A model generated the notes under the pieces. It did not search any database, was not told where the DNA came from, and saw only the letters and a program-made list of their open reading frames with translations. Of a stretch of DNA of 64,000 bases, positions 35,751 through 44,600 are shown one piece after another. Source of the stretch: Hymenobacter edaphi (GTDB taxonomy: Bacteria; Bacteroidota; Bacteroidia; Cytophagales; Hymenobacteraceae); the NCBI RefSeq assembly GCF_003258365.1, contig NZ_QHKM01000001.1, positions 496,001 to 560,000 on the forward strand. The letters run 5' to 3'. The first letter of the stretch is position 1; the number at the start of each line of letters is the position of its first letter. A program made the position numbers and the translations under genes.

Positions 35751-35969
35751 ATGAAACGGATTACCGACTTTATCGAACAGCAAAGTTTCGGCGTGTGCAG
35801 CGCCATGGGCAACCGGCTGGGCTTCTCCACGCGCAGCGTCCGCCTGTCCTTTGTCTACGCTTCGTTCTTCACGTTTGGCTCGCCCATCGTGCTCTACTTC
35901 GCGCTGGCGTTCTGGATGAACATGCGCCGCGCCTTGCGCCAGCAGCGCAGCACCGTGTGGGATTTGTAA
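35751..35969 (+). CDS. PspC domain-containing protein
   Basis: A 72-residue membrane protein with the PspC pattern: a short N-terminal region (ITDFIEQQSFGVCSAMGNRLG), STRSVRLSFVYASFFT leading into one transmembrane helix (FGSPIVLYFALAFWMNM), and a basic tail. PspC proteins sense or modulate envelope stress in other bacteria; in Bacteroidota the role of these short copies is unclear. A possible promoter lies just upstream and an intrinsic terminator just downstream, so the gene seems to be monocistronic. Confidence 0.82.
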   Translation: MKRITDFIEQQSFGVCSAMGNRLGFSTRSVRLSFVYASFFTFGSPIVLYFALAFWMNMRRALRQQRSTVWDL

Positions 35970-35998
35970 GCCCCGCGGCTTTCGACCTTGACCCTGGG

Positions 35999-36039
35999 CC
36001 CGGCTGGCTGACGTTGTTACGTCGTCCGGCCGGGTTTTT
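35999..36039 (+). terminator. Intrinsic terminator after the PspC-like gene
   Basis: CCCGGCTGG pairs with CCGGCCGGG around a centre that itself contains GACG/CGTC, followed by five T. Confidence 0.75.
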
Positions 36040-36120
36040 CGTTGCGCCCCGGCCTTTCAGCCGACAACTTGACCCGCCGAGGGCGTCGAAGAAACGCTGA
36101 AGGCGCCGCGTGCGGACGCT

Positions 36121-37176
36121 TTAGGGCAGCAGCTCGCTGAAGCGGCGCTTGCCCTGCGCGAAGTAGGCCCAGACCAGGCTGCCATTGTAGGTGCCGGGCC
36201 GCTGGGCGGCGCGCAGGTGCGGCTTGGCCAGGGCGCGGCGCTGCCGCCAGTAGCCCAGCTTCTGCCAGAAGTGCCAGTGGGCGCGCAAAATGGCCTGGAA
36301 GTCGCCGGTCTGGCCTTTGGCCAGCAGCTGCGCGGCGGCGGCGAGGTCGAGCAGCGTGCGTTGCAGCAGCGTGGGCCACAGCTCGCCGGGCGCCAGGTTT
36401 TTGTAGAGCAAGGCCAGGCCGTTGCGGAAGTTCAGGTAGGTTTTGCGCGGGTTCGACTTGTGCAGCGTGCCGCCGCCCACGTGGTACACCGTGCTCCCGC
36501 CGTGGTACCACACCTCGTGGCCGGCGTTCCAGAGGCGCCAGCACAGGTCGATTTCCTCCATGTGGGCGAAAAACGCCGGCTCCAGGCCTTGCAGCGCGTG
36601 CCAGGCTTCGGCCCGCACCAGCATGCAGGCCCCGGTGGCCCAGGCCACGGGGCGCGCATCGTCGTATTGTCCCTGGTCGGTTTCCAGCGTGTCGAAGAGG
36701 CGGCCGCGGCAGAAGGGGTAGCCCAGGCGGTCGAGGTAGCCGCCGGCGGCGCCGGCGTACTCAAACTCGGTTTTGGCGTGGAAGGCGCGAATCTTGGGCT
36801 GCACGGCCGCCGCGGCGGGGCGCTCGGCCAGCAGCTGCAGCTGCGGGCGCAGCCAGCCGGGCGTCACCTCCACGTCGGAGTTGAGCAGCACGTAGTACGC
36901 GTAGCCGGGCAGCTCGCGCAGGGCATGGTTGTAGCCCTGGCAGAAGCCAAAATTCTCCGCCAGGCGCAGCACCTGCACCTGCTCGGGATAGTGCGCCCGC
37001 AGCCAGGCCACCGAGTCGTCGGTGCTGGCGTTGTCGGCCACCACGATGCGGGCCGCGTCGGAATGGGCCAGCACCGACGGCAGAAACTGCTCCAGCCAGC
37101 GCCGCCCGTTCCAGTTCAGGATGACCACGGCCACGCCGGCGGCGTAGCCGGTGGCCGGCAAGCTGCTAGAGGCCAA
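36121..37176 (-). CDS. Family 2 glycosyltransferase (GT-A fold)
   Basis: A 351-residue GT2 glycosyltransferase. The start of the fold is VAVVILNWNGRRWLEQFLPS (about 15-34), followed by the nucleotide-binding VADNASTDDSVAW and a DxD-like LLNSDVEVTPGW. The acceptor-side motif is GACMLVRAEAW ... FFAHMEEIDLCWRL, where ExD acts as the catalytic base region. The C-terminal 90 residues are helical and basic (NFRNGLALLYKN). It probably adds a sugar to a surface glycan precursor on the cytoplasmic side. The start overlaps the ybaB stop by 11 nt. Substrates are unknown. Confidence 0.9.
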   Translation of the reverse strand: MASSSLPATGYAAGVAVVILNWNGRRWLEQFLPSVLAHSDAARIVVADNASTDDSVAWLRAHYPEQVQVLRLAENFGFCQGYNHALRELPGYAYYVLLNSDVEVTPGWLRPQLQLLAERPAAAAVQPKIRAFHAKTEFEYAGAAGGYLDRLGYPFCRGRLFDTLETDQGQYDDARPVAWATGACMLVRAEAWHALQGLEPAFFAHMEEIDLCWRLWNAGHEVWYHGGSTVYHVGGGTLHKSNPRKTYLNFRNGLALLYKNLAPGELWPTLLQRTLLDLAAAAQLLAKGQTGDFQAILRAHWHFWQKLGYWRQRRALAKPHLRAAQRPGTYNGSLVWAYFAQGKRRFSELLP

Positions 37177-37501
37177 ATCCGCTCAGGTCGAGGCCGGGAA
37201 TGTTGGGCAGCAGGCCCTGGGTGCGCGACTTGAGATGCTCCTTGCCCTTGTCGCCGGCTTCGTCGAGCACCTTGTTGACGGCAGCCACCACCAGGTCGGC
37301 CAGCATGTCGCGGTCCTGCGGGGTGAGCAGCGTTTCGTCGATTTCCAGCTTGAGCAGCTGGCGCTTGCCGTTGGCGGTGGCGCGCACCATGCCGCCGCCG
37401 GCTTCGGCCGTGGCCGTAATGTGCTGCAGCTCGTCCTGGGCTTGCTTTACTTTTTCTTGCAGGTCTTTCAGGCGACCCATCATGCCCATCATGTCGAACA
37501 T
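37166..37501 (-). CDS. ybaB: YbaB/EbfC family nucleoid-associated protein
   Basis: A 111-residue member of the YbaB/EbfC family, small dimeric DNA-binding proteins linked to nucleoid structure and recombination. The pattern is MFDMMGMMGRLKDLQEKVKQAQDELQHI (an N-terminal helix), a central sheet MVRATANGKRQLLKLEIDETLLTPQD, and a C-terminal helix ending LPNIPGLDLSGFGL. ATG 37501 is the family start. A TACTTTTG promoter element lies at 37586-37593. The 3' end overlaps a glycosyltransferase gene by 11 nt. The usual dnaX/recR neighbours are absent. Confidence 0.92.
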   Translation of the reverse strand: MFDMMGMMGRLKDLQEKVKQAQDELQHITATAEAGGGMVRATANGKRQLLKLEIDETLLTPQDRDMLADLVVAAVNKVLDEAGDKGKEHLKSRTQGLLPNIPGLDLSGFGL

Positions 37502-37585
37502 TGCGGAAGTGATTTTCGGGGAAAAGCAGGAAAACAACGGCGCCGGGCCCCGGCCAACCCGCGGCCCGGCGCTGTCTTGGAGGCG

Positions 37586-37593
37586 CAAAAGTA
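37586..37593 (-). promoter_or_regulatory. Candidate -7 element (TACTTTTG) for ybaB
   Basis: Exact TAnnTTTG on the minus strand, 85 nt upstream of the start codon, followed by GCGCC as at pseB. Confidence 0.5.
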
Positions 37594-37627
37594 CGCCACG
37601 CCGCCCGACTGGCCTACGGGCCCCGCC

Positions 37628-39598
37628 TCAGCGCAGCAAGGTGACGGTGGCGCGCTGCACGATGCGCTGCCCCGTTTCGTCGACGGCCTCGAAGCGGTAC
37701 GAAAACACCTGCGGCGCGGCCAGCGTGCCGCGGATGCGGCCGTCCCAGGTCTGGGCGCGGTCGGTGGCGCGGAATACTTCCACGCCGTTGCGGTCGTAGA
37801 GCGTGAAGCTGAAGGCCTTCAGGAAGCGGCCCTTGATTTCGAGCACGTCGTTCAGCCCGTCGCCGTTGGGGCTGAAGGCCGTCGGAATGGCCACCAGCAG
37901 CTTGCGGGTGACGACGACGACGTTGCTGAACACCACCAGGCCCGCGGCCGAGGTAGCTTCGAGGCGGTAGCGCAGCACCTGCCGGTCGGCGGGCGGGGCG
38001 GGGGCCTGCACGGGCTGGGCAGTGGCGCTTAGGGCCGAGCTGCTGAGTTCCTGGCCGGCCTCGTCGAGCAGGAGCAGGCGGTAGCGCCAGCCGCTGCCCT
38101 GCCCGGCCGGCTCGGCCCAGGTCAGGTCGATGCGGTTGCCTTCGCGGTCGGTGGCCACGGCGGCCAGCACCGGCGGGCAGGCGCTGGGCCCGTCGGCCGA
38201 GGCATTGCCGCAGGGGTCGGTGAGGCGGCCGGCGTAGCAGGGCACCTGCGCGGGCGTCACCAGCCCGGGCTGATCCACCACCGGGCGCTGGCGGGTGAAG
38301 GGCAGCTCCGTGGTGGTGGTGCCCACGGTGCGGCGCAGCAGCAGGCGGCTGGCGGTATCGGCGGCCGCGCTGAGCGGGGTGATTTCAACGCTGTTGTCGG
38401 GGCGGAACGAGGCCGTCAGGCGCGGGGCGGGCGCGGCCTGGGCCGCCACCGTTGTCACCGGGCGCTCGGCCGAAACCGACGCGGCCGCCCCGCTGCGGGC
38501 AACCACCTGGTAGCGATAGGTCACGCCGCAGGTCACCGTCTGGTCGATGTACTGCCGGGCCGTAGCCGCCACGGTAGTCAGCGGCTGCCCGTCGCGCAGC
38601 AGGTCGTAGGCCGTGACGGTGCTGCCGGCGGGCTGGCTCCAGCTGAGCGTGTTCTGGCGGTCGGCCGATGTCGCCTGCAGATCCACGGGGCACAGCACCG
38701 CCGAGGACTGGTTGAGCAGGTTGCAGGCATCGGTGAGGCGCAGGCGGTAGCAGCTGCTGAGCGGGGCACCGGACAGCTCAAACGTGGTGCTGGTGGCAGG
38801 TACGGGCGTACCGGCGCCGGCATCGGGTTCCAGCACGTAGCGGAAGCTCGGGTCGTTGACCAGCCCGCTGAACGTGAAGGCCAGGCCCGTGGGCAGCACC
38901 GCCAGCCGCTGCAGCACCGGGGCGCCGGCGGTGGGCGGCGCGCTGAACGTCACTGGGGTGCTGCCCTCGCAGAGCAGCACGTCGGTGTAGTTGGCGTACA
39001 CGGTGAGGCCGGTGGCCCCGGCCGGCACCGTGTACGCCGCCCCGGTGGGCTGCGTCAGGGGCTGGCGCGGGCCGTTGCCCAGCTGGATTTCGTAGCGGAT
39101 GTTGGCCTGGGCGTTGGTAACGGCCACGAACACCTGCGTGAACGGCGCGCCGCAGTAGCGCACCTGCACGGCCGGCACCGGCGGCGTGCGCACCTCGAAG
39201 GAGCGGGAGTACTGCAGGCCCAGGCGGGCCGGCGGGTAGCCGTTGCCGCCCGCCGGAAAGGGGTTGGGCCGCTGCTGCAAAATGACGAAAGGCCCCGCGC
39301 CGGGCACCGTCAGCGTGGTGACGGTGTCGGTATTGGTGCCGGTGCAGCCGATGCCGTAGCGGATGTTGGTGCGCGGAATGCCCTCGTTGCCGCAGTAGCG
39401 GACGCGAATCTGGGTGCCGGCGCAGAGCACCGTGGGGCCGCTCTGGCCATTCAGGTCGAGCCGCTGGCCGCTGGTGCTGTACACCTGAAAGCAGTTGCCG
39501 GGCACGCCCACGTCGTCGAGGGAGCATACCTGGCCACGGGCGGCCCCTGCGGCCAGCGCCAGCAGGCACCCCAGCAGTCCGAAACGGCGAAGCATCAT
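37628..39598 (-). CDS. T9SS surface protein with CHU_C domain and Fn3-like repeats
   Basis: A 656-residue secreted protein. ATG 39598 (MMLRRFGLLG) gives a signal peptide of about 22 residues ending AARGQ. The N-terminal 130 residues are Cys-rich and beta-rich (VCSLDDVGVPGNCF, VRYCGNEGIPRTNIRYGIGC). Middle regions look like Ig/fibronectin type III domains (SWSQPAGSTVTAYDLLRDGQPL, LTWAEPAGQGSGWRYRLLLLDEAG). The last 85 residues are the gliding-motility CHU_C domain (AIPTAFSPNGDGLNDVLEIKG, LYDRNGVEVFRA, WDGRIRGTLAAPQVFSYRF), a type B T9SS sorting signal. The ligand is unknown. The hutH stop lies 81 nt upstream on the same strand. Confidence 0.86.
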   Translation of the reverse strand: MMLRRFGLLGCLLALAAGAARGQVCSLDDVGVPGNCFQVYSTSGQRLDLNGQSGPTVLCAGTQIRVRYCGNEGIPRTNIRYGIGCTGTNTDTVTTLTVPGAGPFVILQQRPNPFPAGGNGYPPARLGLQYSRSFEVRTPPVPAVQVRYCGAPFTQVFVAVTNAQANIRYEIQLGNGPRQPLTQPTGAAYTVPAGATGLTVYANYTDVLLCEGSTPVTFSAPPTAGAPVLQRLAVLPTGLAFTFSGLVNDPSFRYVLEPDAGAGTPVPATSTTFELSGAPLSSCYRLRLTDACNLLNQSSAVLCPVDLQATSADRQNTLSWSQPAGSTVTAYDLLRDGQPLTTVAATARQYIDQTVTCGVTYRYQVVARSGAAASVSAERPVTTVAAQAAPAPRLTASFRPDNSVEITPLSAAADTASRLLLRRTVGTTTTELPFTRQRPVVDQPGLVTPAQVPCYAGRLTDPCGNASADGPSACPPVLAAVATDREGNRIDLTWAEPAGQGSGWRYRLLLLDEAGQELSSSALSATAQPVQAPAPPADRQVLRYRLEATSAAGLVVFSNVVVVTRKLLVAIPTAFSPNGDGLNDVLEIKGRFLKAFSFTLYDRNGVEVFRATDRAQTWDGRIRGTLAAPQVFSYRFEAVDETGQRIVQRATVTLLR

Positions 39599-39678
39599 GG
39601 CGAGACCAACGCGGGCTGGCCGAATTTCATATATCATCAGCGGCAATCTAGACGAAAGCGGGCCGGCGCCGGGCGCGG

Positions 39679-41175
39679 CTAGGCCCAGGCGTACGCGCGC
39701 ACAAATTGTGCCGCGGCGTGCAGGTCGGGGTAAAGCACCCGGTCGCGGGCAATAAAGGGTGTCTGGGCCTGAAACGCGGCCACCACCGCTTCCAGGGCCG
39801 CGGACGAGCGGGCCGGGCGGCGGAAAGCCAGGGCCTGCACCGCGTTGAGCAGCTCGATGCCGAGCACCTGCTCGGTGTTTTCGATGACGCGCAGGGCCTT
39901 GGTGGCCGCGTTGGCGCCCATGCTCACGTGGTCTTCCTGCCCGTTGCTGCTCACGATGCTGTCGACGGAAGCCGGGGTGCACAGCTGCTTGCTCTGGCTC
40001 ACGATGCCGGCCGCCGCGTACTGCGGAATCATCAGGCCGGAGTTCAGGCCCGGCTCGGCCACCAGGAAGGGCGGCAGGCCGCGCTGCCCGCCGATGAGCT
40101 GGTAGGTGCGCCGCTCCGAAATCGAGCCCAGCTCGGCCACGGCAATGGCCAGGAAATCCAGCGACAAAGCCAGGGGCTGGCCGTGGAAATTGCCGCCGGA
40201 GAGAATGGCGTCGCTTTCGGGGAAGATGTTGGGGTTGTCGGTGACGGCGTTGCACTCGGTCTCGACCACGCCGGCCACGTGCTGCACCGCGTCGCGGGAG
40301 GCGCCGTGCACCTGGGGCATGCAGCGGAAGGAGTAGGGGTCCTGCACGGCCGTTTTCACCTGCTGCTGCAGCTCGCTGCCGGCCAGCAGCTCGCGCAGGT
40401 GGCGGGCCACGGCCAGCTGCCCGGCGTGGGGCCGGATGCGGTGCAGGCGCTCATCGAAGGGCTCGGGGCGGCCGTCGAAGGCTTCGAGGGAAAGGGCGCC
40501 GATGACGTCGGCGGCTTCGAGCAGGCGGCGGGCCCGCAGGGTGCAGTGCACCGCGTAGGCCAGCATAAACTGAGTGCCGTTCAGCAGGGCCAGGCCTTCC
40601 TTGGCCTGCAGCTCGATGGGCTGCCAGCTGAAGAGGTGCAGGGCGTCGGCGGCGGCGAGGCGGTAGCCCTCAAACTGCACCTCGCCCAGCCCGATGAGCG
40701 GCAGGCAGAGGTGGGCCAGCGGGGCCAGGTCGCCGCTGGCGCCCAGGGAGCCTTGCTGGTACACAACGGGGTGAATACCGCGGTTGTAGAAATCGAGCAG
40801 GCGCTGCACGGTGCGCAGCTGCACGCCGCTGTGGCCGTAGCTCAGGCTCTGGGCCTTGAGCAGCAGCATCAGGCGCACCAGCTCGGCGGGCACTTCGCCC
40901 CCCGTGCCGCAGGCGTGCGACATCATCAGATTGGTTTGCAGCTGGCCGCGGTCCTGGGGCGAGATGCTGGTGTTGCAGAGGGCTCCGAAGCCGGTGTTGA
41001 TGCCGTAAATGGGCGCGTCGGAGCGTTCGAGGCGGTCTTGCAGGTAGTGGTGGCAGTGCTCGATGCGCCGGCGGGCGTCGTCGCCGAGGGCGAGGGGGCG
41101 CTGCTCGCGGAGCACCTGCTCCAGGGTCGGCAGGTCGAGGTAGGTGGCGGGGCTGAGGGTGAACGTGTCGGGCAT
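39679..41175 (-). CDS. hutH: Histidine ammonia-lyase
   Basis: A 498-residue member of the aromatic amino acid lyase family. It removes ammonia from L-histidine to give urocanate, the first step of histidine degradation. The self-forming MIO cofactor comes from Ala146-Ser147-Gly148 in GSLGASGDLAPLAH. Further family motifs are YGINTGFGALCNT, QTNLMMSHACGTG, GTQFMLAYAV, VQDPYSFRCMPQVHG, and SSNGQEDHVSMGANAA. Length and motifs match HutH. No other hut genes are in the window. The CHU_C surface protein gene follows 81 nt downstream on the same strand. Confidence 0.94.
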   Translation of the reverse strand: MPDTFTLSPATYLDLPTLEQVLREQRPLALGDDARRRIEHCHHYLQDRLERSDAPIYGINTGFGALCNTSISPQDRGQLQTNLMMSHACGTGGEVPAELVRLMLLLKAQSLSYGHSGVQLRTVQRLLDFYNRGIHPVVYQQGSLGASGDLAPLAHLCLPLIGLGEVQFEGYRLAAADALHLFSWQPIELQAKEGLALLNGTQFMLAYAVHCTLRARRLLEAADVIGALSLEAFDGRPEPFDERLHRIRPHAGQLAVARHLRELLAGSELQQQVKTAVQDPYSFRCMPQVHGASRDAVQHVAGVVETECNAVTDNPNIFPESDAILSGGNFHGQPLALSLDFLAIAVAELGSISERRTYQLIGGQRGLPPFLVAEPGLNSGLMIPQYAAAGIVSQSKQLCTPASVDSIVSSNGQEDHVSMGANAATKALRVIENTEQVLGIELLNAVQALAFRRPARSSAALEAVVAAFQAQTPFIARDRVLYPDLHAAAQFVRAYAWA

Positions 41176-41535
41176 GGATGGGGCCGGGGTGGGGCAGGGG
41201 CGGGGAAGGAGCTGAAAAAGGCCGGGGCCGGGGTGGGCGGCGAAGCGGGCCTGAAACTACTGGTTTCGCGGCAAACCACCGCCGCGGGCCACTGCTGCCG
41301 GAGGGCGTAGCTCCCGGGCAGCTCATCGAAAGGTGCAATTCGGAGCCGAGCGGGCAGAAGCCGGGCACGGTACCAAATCAGTATGGGCACGGTATAGGCA
41401 CTCCCTACCCAGAGCGAATCTGCCCCGGACGACTTTTGCTAGGAAAGTACAGTTTCAGGGAGCCGCCGGCGGCACTGCCCCGGCGCGGCCCCGCGCGGCC
41501 GGGGCAGTGCCGCCGACCTGCAAGCGGCCCGCCGG

Positions 41536-41561
41536 CACAATACCCGGAAGTGGGTATTGTG
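41536..41561. promoter_or_regulatory. Candidate operator overlapping the -33 element
   Basis: A perfect 10-bp inverted repeat (CACAATACCC, 6 nt, GGGTATTGTG). The right arm contains the TTG of the candidate promoter at 41557-41587, a typical place for a repressor site. The regulator is unknown. Confidence 0.5.
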
Positions 41562-41587
41562 GGCCGCCGCCCATGGCGCCACCTTTG
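41557..41587 (+). promoter_or_regulatory. Candidate promoter (TTG-N20-CACCTTTG) for the delta-60 repeat protein
   Basis: TTG at 41557-41559, then 20 nt, then CACCTTTG, one base off TAnnTTTG. It lies about 50 nt before the ATG. Confidence 0.5.
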
Positions 41588-41636
41588 CCGGTTGCTTTGT
41601 GCGGAAGCACTGGATATCTACCTCATTTTTGTTTGT

Positions 41637-44600
41637 ATGGGCAATTTTTCCTCGCTCCAGTCCACCAAGGGCGGGCGCTTACTGCGTCGACTCCGGGGAT
41701 GGATATTACCCGCGCTGCTGGGCGCGGGCGCGGCTTCGGCGGCGCAGGCGCAGTGCAATTTTACGGTGAGTGCCACCCTGGCCGGGCCGCTGACCCTGTG
41801 CCCGGGCAGCAGCACCACGCTCACGGCCGCGGCGACGACGCCGGGCTTCAATGCGGGCGGCAGCGGCTTCGTCGGACTCGTGCGCGCCGTGCTGCCGCTG
41901 CCCAACGGGAAGACCATGGTGGGCGGGACTTTTCAGGAATACAACGGGGCAACGGTACCGCGGGGACTGGTGCGGCTAAATGCCGATGGCAGCCGTGATG
42001 CCAGCTTTAACCGGGGCCCTATCGGCTTCGATGGCAGCGGCCAGGTACTGACGTTTGCCTTGCAGGCTGACGGGAAGGTGTTGGTGGGCGGCTCGTTTAT
42101 GACGTACGACGGGCAGGATGTACCGGACCACCTCATTCGCCTCAACGCCGACGGCAGCCGGGACCTGAGTTTTAACGGCACCAACATCGGCCTGGGTAAC
42201 ACCGGCGGCACCGTGGAGGCGCTAATCGTGCAGCCCGACGGAAAGATATTGGTGGGCGGCGGATTTAACACCTATAACGGTGTGGCCGTGCCCTCTGGCG
42301 TGATTCGCCTCAACGCCGACGGCAGCCGGGACACCGGCTTTAACGGCAACAATTACGGTGCGAGCGGCAGCGTACATGCGTTGGCGCTGCGGCCCGATGG
42401 CAAGGTGCTGGTGGGGGGCAGTGTCAGCGGATACAACAGCCCCACGGTGAGCAACGTGACACGCGGCCTTATCCTGCTGAATGCCGATGGCAGCCACGAT
42501 GCTACCTACAACACTCACACCGGCATTGCCCCCGGTTTTTACTACGGGGAGGTGTACAAGCTGCTGTTGCAGTCCGATGGAAAGCTGCTGGTAGGTGGTG
42601 CTTTCAGCTATTATAACAGCGAAGGGGTACCCAGTGGCCTGGTGCGCCTCAACGCCGACGGCAGCCGCGACCCGAGCTATACCGGAGCAAATCAAGGCTT
42701 TACGGCCAATTTCGGCAACGGCTTGGGCATCGTGTATACCTTGGCGCTGCAACCCGATGGCAAGGTGCTCGTGGGTGGCGCGTTTCATGACTACAACCTC
42801 GCCGAAGCAAATAATGCGACCGTGGTGCCAAACCACCTCGTGCGCCTGAATGCCAACGGTAGCCGTGACCTGAGCTTTAATGGCACCAACAGTGGCTTCG
42901 ACAATTACGTGTACGGCGTGGCAGTGGGGCCGGGCGGAAGCGTGCTGGCCGCGGGCTATTATACGAGTTACAACGGGGCGGCGGCTGCCCCCGATTATTT
43001 AGTTAGCCTTACCTCGAATGGCAACCTTAATAACGCTGCCGCTCCCGTAGCCGGCGCTACCTACCGCTGGAACACCGGCGCCACCGGCGCCAGCCTCACC
43101 GTAACCCAGCCCGGCACCTACACCGCCACAGCCACCACCGACAGCTGCTCGGTGGCCAGCAACGCGGTTACGGTGGGGGCGGCGACGCCCGTGATGGTGA
43201 CCGTGACGCCCGCCGGCCCCCTGGCCCTGCCCGTGGGCGGCAGCGCCACGCTGACGGCCTCCGCCACGCTGCCGGGGTTTGCTTCGGGCTTCGCCAACGG
43301 CACCCAGGTGACAACCAGCCTGGTGCAGCCCGACGGCAAACTGCTGGTCGGCGGCTTTTTCTTTGCCTACAACGGCGACGATGCCGCCCCCAACTATTTG
43401 CTGCGCCTGAACGTGGACGGCACGTTGGACAAGACGTTCAACTACGTACCCGGAAGCACCACCACCGGCGGCAACAACTACGTGCAGGCCCTGGCCTTGC
43501 AGCCCGATGGTAAAATCCTGGTGGGGGGAGACTTGTCGGCCTACAACGGCGACGCGGCCGCGCCCAACTACGTGATGCGGCTCAACGCCGACGGCACGCT
43601 GGACACCAGCTTCAACTACAACGGCGTGGGCGTCGACGGGTCCGTATTCGCGCTGGCCGTGCAGCCCGACGGCAAGGTGCTGGTGGGCGGCGGCTTCGAC
43701 CGCTACAACAGCAACACGGGGGCGCCCAACCGCCTGCTGCGCCTGAACGCCGACGGCACGCTGGACCAGACGTTCAACTACGTGGCCGGCAACAGCACCA
43801 ACGGCATTGCCGGGGGCGTGGTGCGGGCCCTGGCCCTGCAAGCCGATGGCCGCATCGTGGTGGGCGGGGCTTTCACCTCCTACAACACGCTGGCAGGTGC
43901 CCCGAACAACCTGCTGCGGGTACTCAGCGACGGCACGCTGGACCAGACGTTTAACTACGTGGCGGGTAGCACCACCACGGGGGCCAACAACGAAGTGTTT
44001 ACCCTGCTGGCTCAGCCCGACGGCAAAACCGTCGTCGGCGGCTTCTTTACGGGCTACAACGGCGCCGATGATGCTCCTAATTACCTGCTGCGGCTCAACG
44101 CCAACGGCTCGCTGGATACGGGCTTCAACTACGTGGCGGGCAGCAGCACCACCGGCCCCAGCACCACCGTTTCCAGTTCCTCCGTTTTCGTGCTGGGCCT
44201 TGGGCTGCAGCCCGATGGTAAAATCGTCGTGGGCGGCCTGTTTACCGGGTACAACGGCTCGGAATCGGCGCCGAACCGGCTCATGCGCCTGAACGCCAAC
44301 GGCAGCCTCGACACCAGCTTTAACTACGCCGCCGGTAATACCACCAACGGCGCCGACCTGGGCGTAGACGAAGTGGCGCTGCTGGCCGACGGCCGGATTT
44401 ACGCCACCGGCGTTTTCACCAGCTACAACGGCGTGGCCACCCCGTACGTGCTCCGCGTCAACGCCGACGGTACTTTGAACAACACGGCGCAGGCAGTGCC
44501 GGGCACCATCACCTACGCCTTCAACCCCGGCAATACCAGCGGCAACACCCGGGTGGTAACGTCCAGTGGCTCGTACACGGCCACCGTCACCACGGCTGAC

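Larger units (their letters stand above)
41176..41636. other. Divergent control region between hutH and the delta-60 repeat protein gene (461 nt)
   Basis: No gene is supported here. The region holds a 17-bp-arm hairpin (41468-41514, arms GGCGGCACTGCCCCGGC), a 10-bp inverted repeat CACAATACCC-N6-GGGTATTGTG (41536-41561), and a promoter-like TTG-N20-CACCTTTG (41557-41587). GC content is uneven, with an A/T-rich stretch just before the ATG at 41637. Confidence 0.6.

Noticed and set aside
42200-44500. Regularly spaced DNA repeats that could suggest a CRISPR array
   Set aside because: The repeats are about 170 bp apart, vary at wobble positions and encode delta-60 units in one long frame. No CRISPR-like repeat/spacer structure or cas gene is present.
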